Source of the DNA: Actinomycetota bacterium
Lineage (GTDB): Bacteria > Actinomycetota > UBA4738 > HRBIN12
Reading direction: 5' to 3'
Length of the DNA: 13,216 bases
Assembly (NCBI GenBank): GCA_005883885.1
Contig: VAYF01000044.1
Span: 1-13,216, forward strand
Below, one piece after another: positions 11,860 through 13,216 of this stretch. Each line of letters starts with the position of its first letter. The stretch's first letter is position 1. The notes under the pieces were generated by a model, which saw nothing but the letters and a program-made list of their open reading frames with translations, had not been told where the DNA came from and did no database searches. The translations under genes were made by a program, and so were the position numbers.

Positions 11860-12897
11860 ATGACGACGACGAGGCCGACCCAGCTCGGGATGGTGGGGCT
11901 CGGACGGATGGGTGCCAACATCGTCCGGCGCCTGATGCGCGACGGTCACCCCTGCGTGGTCCACGACCTCTCCTCCGAAGCGGTCGCCACGCTCGCCTCG
12001 GAGGGTGCCACCGGCGCCGACTCGATCGAGGCGTTCGTGGGGGCGCTCAGGCCGCCACGAACGGTCTGGGTGATGGTCCCGGCGGGCGAGCCGACCGAGC
12101 AGGCGGTCGGCTCGCTCGCCGGCGGGCTCGCGCCGGGTGACGTCGTGATCGATGGCGGCAACACCTACTACCGCGACGACCTGCGCCGAGCGAAGGAGCT
12201 CGCCATGCGCGGGATCGACTACGTGGACTGCGGCACGTCGGGCGGCGTGTTCGGGCTCGATCGCGGCTTCTGCCTGATGGTCGGATGCAACGACGATGCC
12301 GTTTGGGGCCGGCTCGAACCGATCTTCCGGTCGCTCGCGCCGGGCGTCGCGGCCGCTCCGCGTACGCCCGGCGCGCCCGCCGAGGTCACCCCGCAGGAGC
12401 AGGGCTACCTCCGGGTGGGTCCGGTCGGCGCCGGGCACTTCGTCAAGATGGTCCACAACGGGATCGAGTACGCGCTGATGGAGGCGTACGCCGAGGGCAT
12501 CAACGTGCTGCACCACGCGAACATCGGGGGCGAGGCGCAGGCTCACGACGCCGAGACCGCGCCGCTCGGCGATCCCGCCTTCTACCGGTACGACATCGAC
12601 ATCGCGGCCGTCGCGGAGCTCTGGCGCCGGGGGAGCGTCGTGGCATCGTGGCTGCTGGATCTCGCGGCGGCGGCGTTGCATGACTCGCCGACGCTCGACG
12701 GGTTCGCGGGACACGTCGCCGACTCCGGCGAGGGTCGCTGGACCGCTATCGCGGCGATCGAGGAGGGCGTTCCCGCCGACGTCCTCGCGGCCGCCCTCTC
12801 CGCGCGGTTCTCCTCCCGCGGGCAGGCCGAGATGGCGAACCGGTTGCTGTCCGCGATGCGATGGCGGTTCGGGGGGCACCTCGAGCCGCCGGCGTGA
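11860..12897 (+). CDS. gnd: 6-phosphogluconate dehydrogenase (decarboxylating), short type
   Basis: The enzyme oxidatively decarboxylates 6-phosphogluconate to ribulose-5-phosphate with NAD(P)+ in the oxidative pentose-phosphate pathway. The 345-residue length fits the short bacterial type rather than the ~470-residue E. coli form. The N-terminal Rossmann motif is LGMVGLGRMGANIVRRLM, followed by WVMVPAGEPTEQ, DGGNTYYRDD, the substrate-binding DCGTSGGVFGLDRGFCLMVGC, and the catalytic GAGHFVKMVHNGIEYALMEAYAEG with K196 and N200. The C-terminal helical domain is complete (SGEGRWTAIAAIEEGVPADVLAAALSARFSSR). ATG 11860 follows GGGAGGG with a 4-nt gap. It is divergent from the damaged zwf, whose product would supply its substrate via lactonase, so this damage is metabolically notable. 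It ends 21 bp before a convergent MFS gene. Confidence 0.95.
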   Translation: MTTTRPTQLGMVGLGRMGANIVRRLMRDGHPCVVHDLSSEAVATLASEGATGADSIEAFVGALRPPRTVWVMVPAGEPTEQAVGSLAGGLAPGDVVIDGGNTYYRDDLRRAKELAMRGIDYVDCGTSGGVFGLDRGFCLMVGCNDDAVWGRLEPIFRSLAPGVAAAPRTPGAPAEVTPQEQGYLRVGPVGAGHFVKMVHNGIEYALMEAYAEGINVLHHANIGGEAQAHDAETAPLGDPAFYRYDIDIAAVAELWRRGSVVASWLLDLAAAALHDSPTLDGFAGHVADSGEGRWTAIAAIEEGVPADVLAAALSARFSSRGQAEMANRLLSAMRWRFGGHLEPPA

Positions 12898-12918
12898 TGT
12901 CCTGGCGGGAACGAACCG

Positions 12919-13215
12919 TCAGGCGATCGCGGGCGGCCGGGAACCCGCGTCGTACCCTCGGAGCTCCGGGTAGCGCACGGCGCACGCGACCGCGCCGACG
13001 ATGCACGCGAGCCCGCCCGACACGACGCTGAAGGTCGGCGAGATCGCCGCCGCCACGAGGCCCGCCTCCAGGTCGCCTATCCTCGGCCCGCCGGAGACGA
13101 CGAGCAAAAAGATGCCGCCCAGCCGGCCGCGGAGCGCGTCGGGGATGCTCACCTGGAGGATCGTCGAACGGAAGATCGCGCTCACGACGTCGGCCGCGCC
13201 CGCGATCGCGAGGAA
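12919..13215 (-). CDS. MFS transporter, EntS-like, C-terminal part (5' end outside window)
   Basis: The last 98 residues of a major facilitator superfamily transporter. The start FLAIAGAADVVSAIFRSTILQ and the loop VSIPDALRGRLGGIF match the C-terminal half of EntS/enterobactin-exporter-like MFS proteins, in which a 'Q..tPd.lRGRv' loop follows a membrane helix. Two further hydrophobic segments follow (GGIFLLVVSGGPRIGDLEAGLVAAAI and VVSGGLACIVGAVACAV), then a short charged tail. The frame is open to the right edge of the window, so the GTG at 13185 is not the start. The substrate is unknown; EntS-like annotation in actinobacteria often covers generic efflux pumps. Confidence 0.85.
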   Translation of the reverse strand, partial: FLAIAGAADVVSAIFRSTILQVSIPDALRGRLGGIFLLVVSGGPRIGDLEAGLVAAAISPTFSVVSGGLACIVGAVACAVRYPELRGYDAGSRPPAIA

Positions 13216-13216
13216 C

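Overview
The window is GC-rich (roughly 70%), densely packed, chromosomal-looking DNA. It suggests a high-GC actinobacterium, probably an uncultivated lineage. The reasons are the gene set (Ppx/GppA, IspH, CGNR zinc finger, DksA/TraR-like protein, zwf/gnd, EntS-like MFS), frequent GTG starts, and several genes whose start codon lies only 6-8 nt after a TAnnnT -10 box, which indicates leaderless transcription. I see no tRNA, rRNA, CRISPR array, insertion sequence or phage gene.

Layout: 1-340 is the 3' end of an exopolyphosphatase (+). Its stop overlaps the end of a GNAT acetyltransferase (-), which is divergent from corA (+) across a compact pair of promoters. A small unknown protein follows corA. 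Next comes a secreted lytic-transglycosylase-like protein (-), separated from ispH (+) by about 390 nt that is full of inverted and tandem repeats. From 4287 to 7221 a minus-strand cluster encodes an SLC41/MgtE-type cation transporter, two PhoU-TrkA_C regulatory proteins (the first with a broken TrkA_C domain) and a protein made of two Lrp/AsnC ligand-binding domains with no HTH. From 7432 to 8945 (-) a CGNR zinc-finger protein and an HhH-GPD DNA glycosylase overlap by four bases. Divergent from them is a 71-codon orphan gene behind a strong sigma-70-type promoter covered by four copies of a GTAACCGGTTAC-like operator. From 9336 to 10490 (+) lie a cysteine-less HesB/IscA-like protein, a DksA/TraR-type zinc-finger protein and a class I methyltransferase. 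The window ends with a 5'-truncated zwf (-), divergent gnd (+), and the 3' end of an MFS transporter (-).

Together: two Mg2+/divalent cation uptake systems (CorA; SLC41/MgtE with PhoU-RCK_C partners) sit beside cell-wall, isoprenoid and pentose-phosphate functions. The strongest candidates for something new are the operator array with its orphan small gene (8953-9274) and the structured leaders between the transglycosylase and ispH. The damaged zwf and the damaged PhoU-TrkA_C gene are either real lesions or assembly errors.
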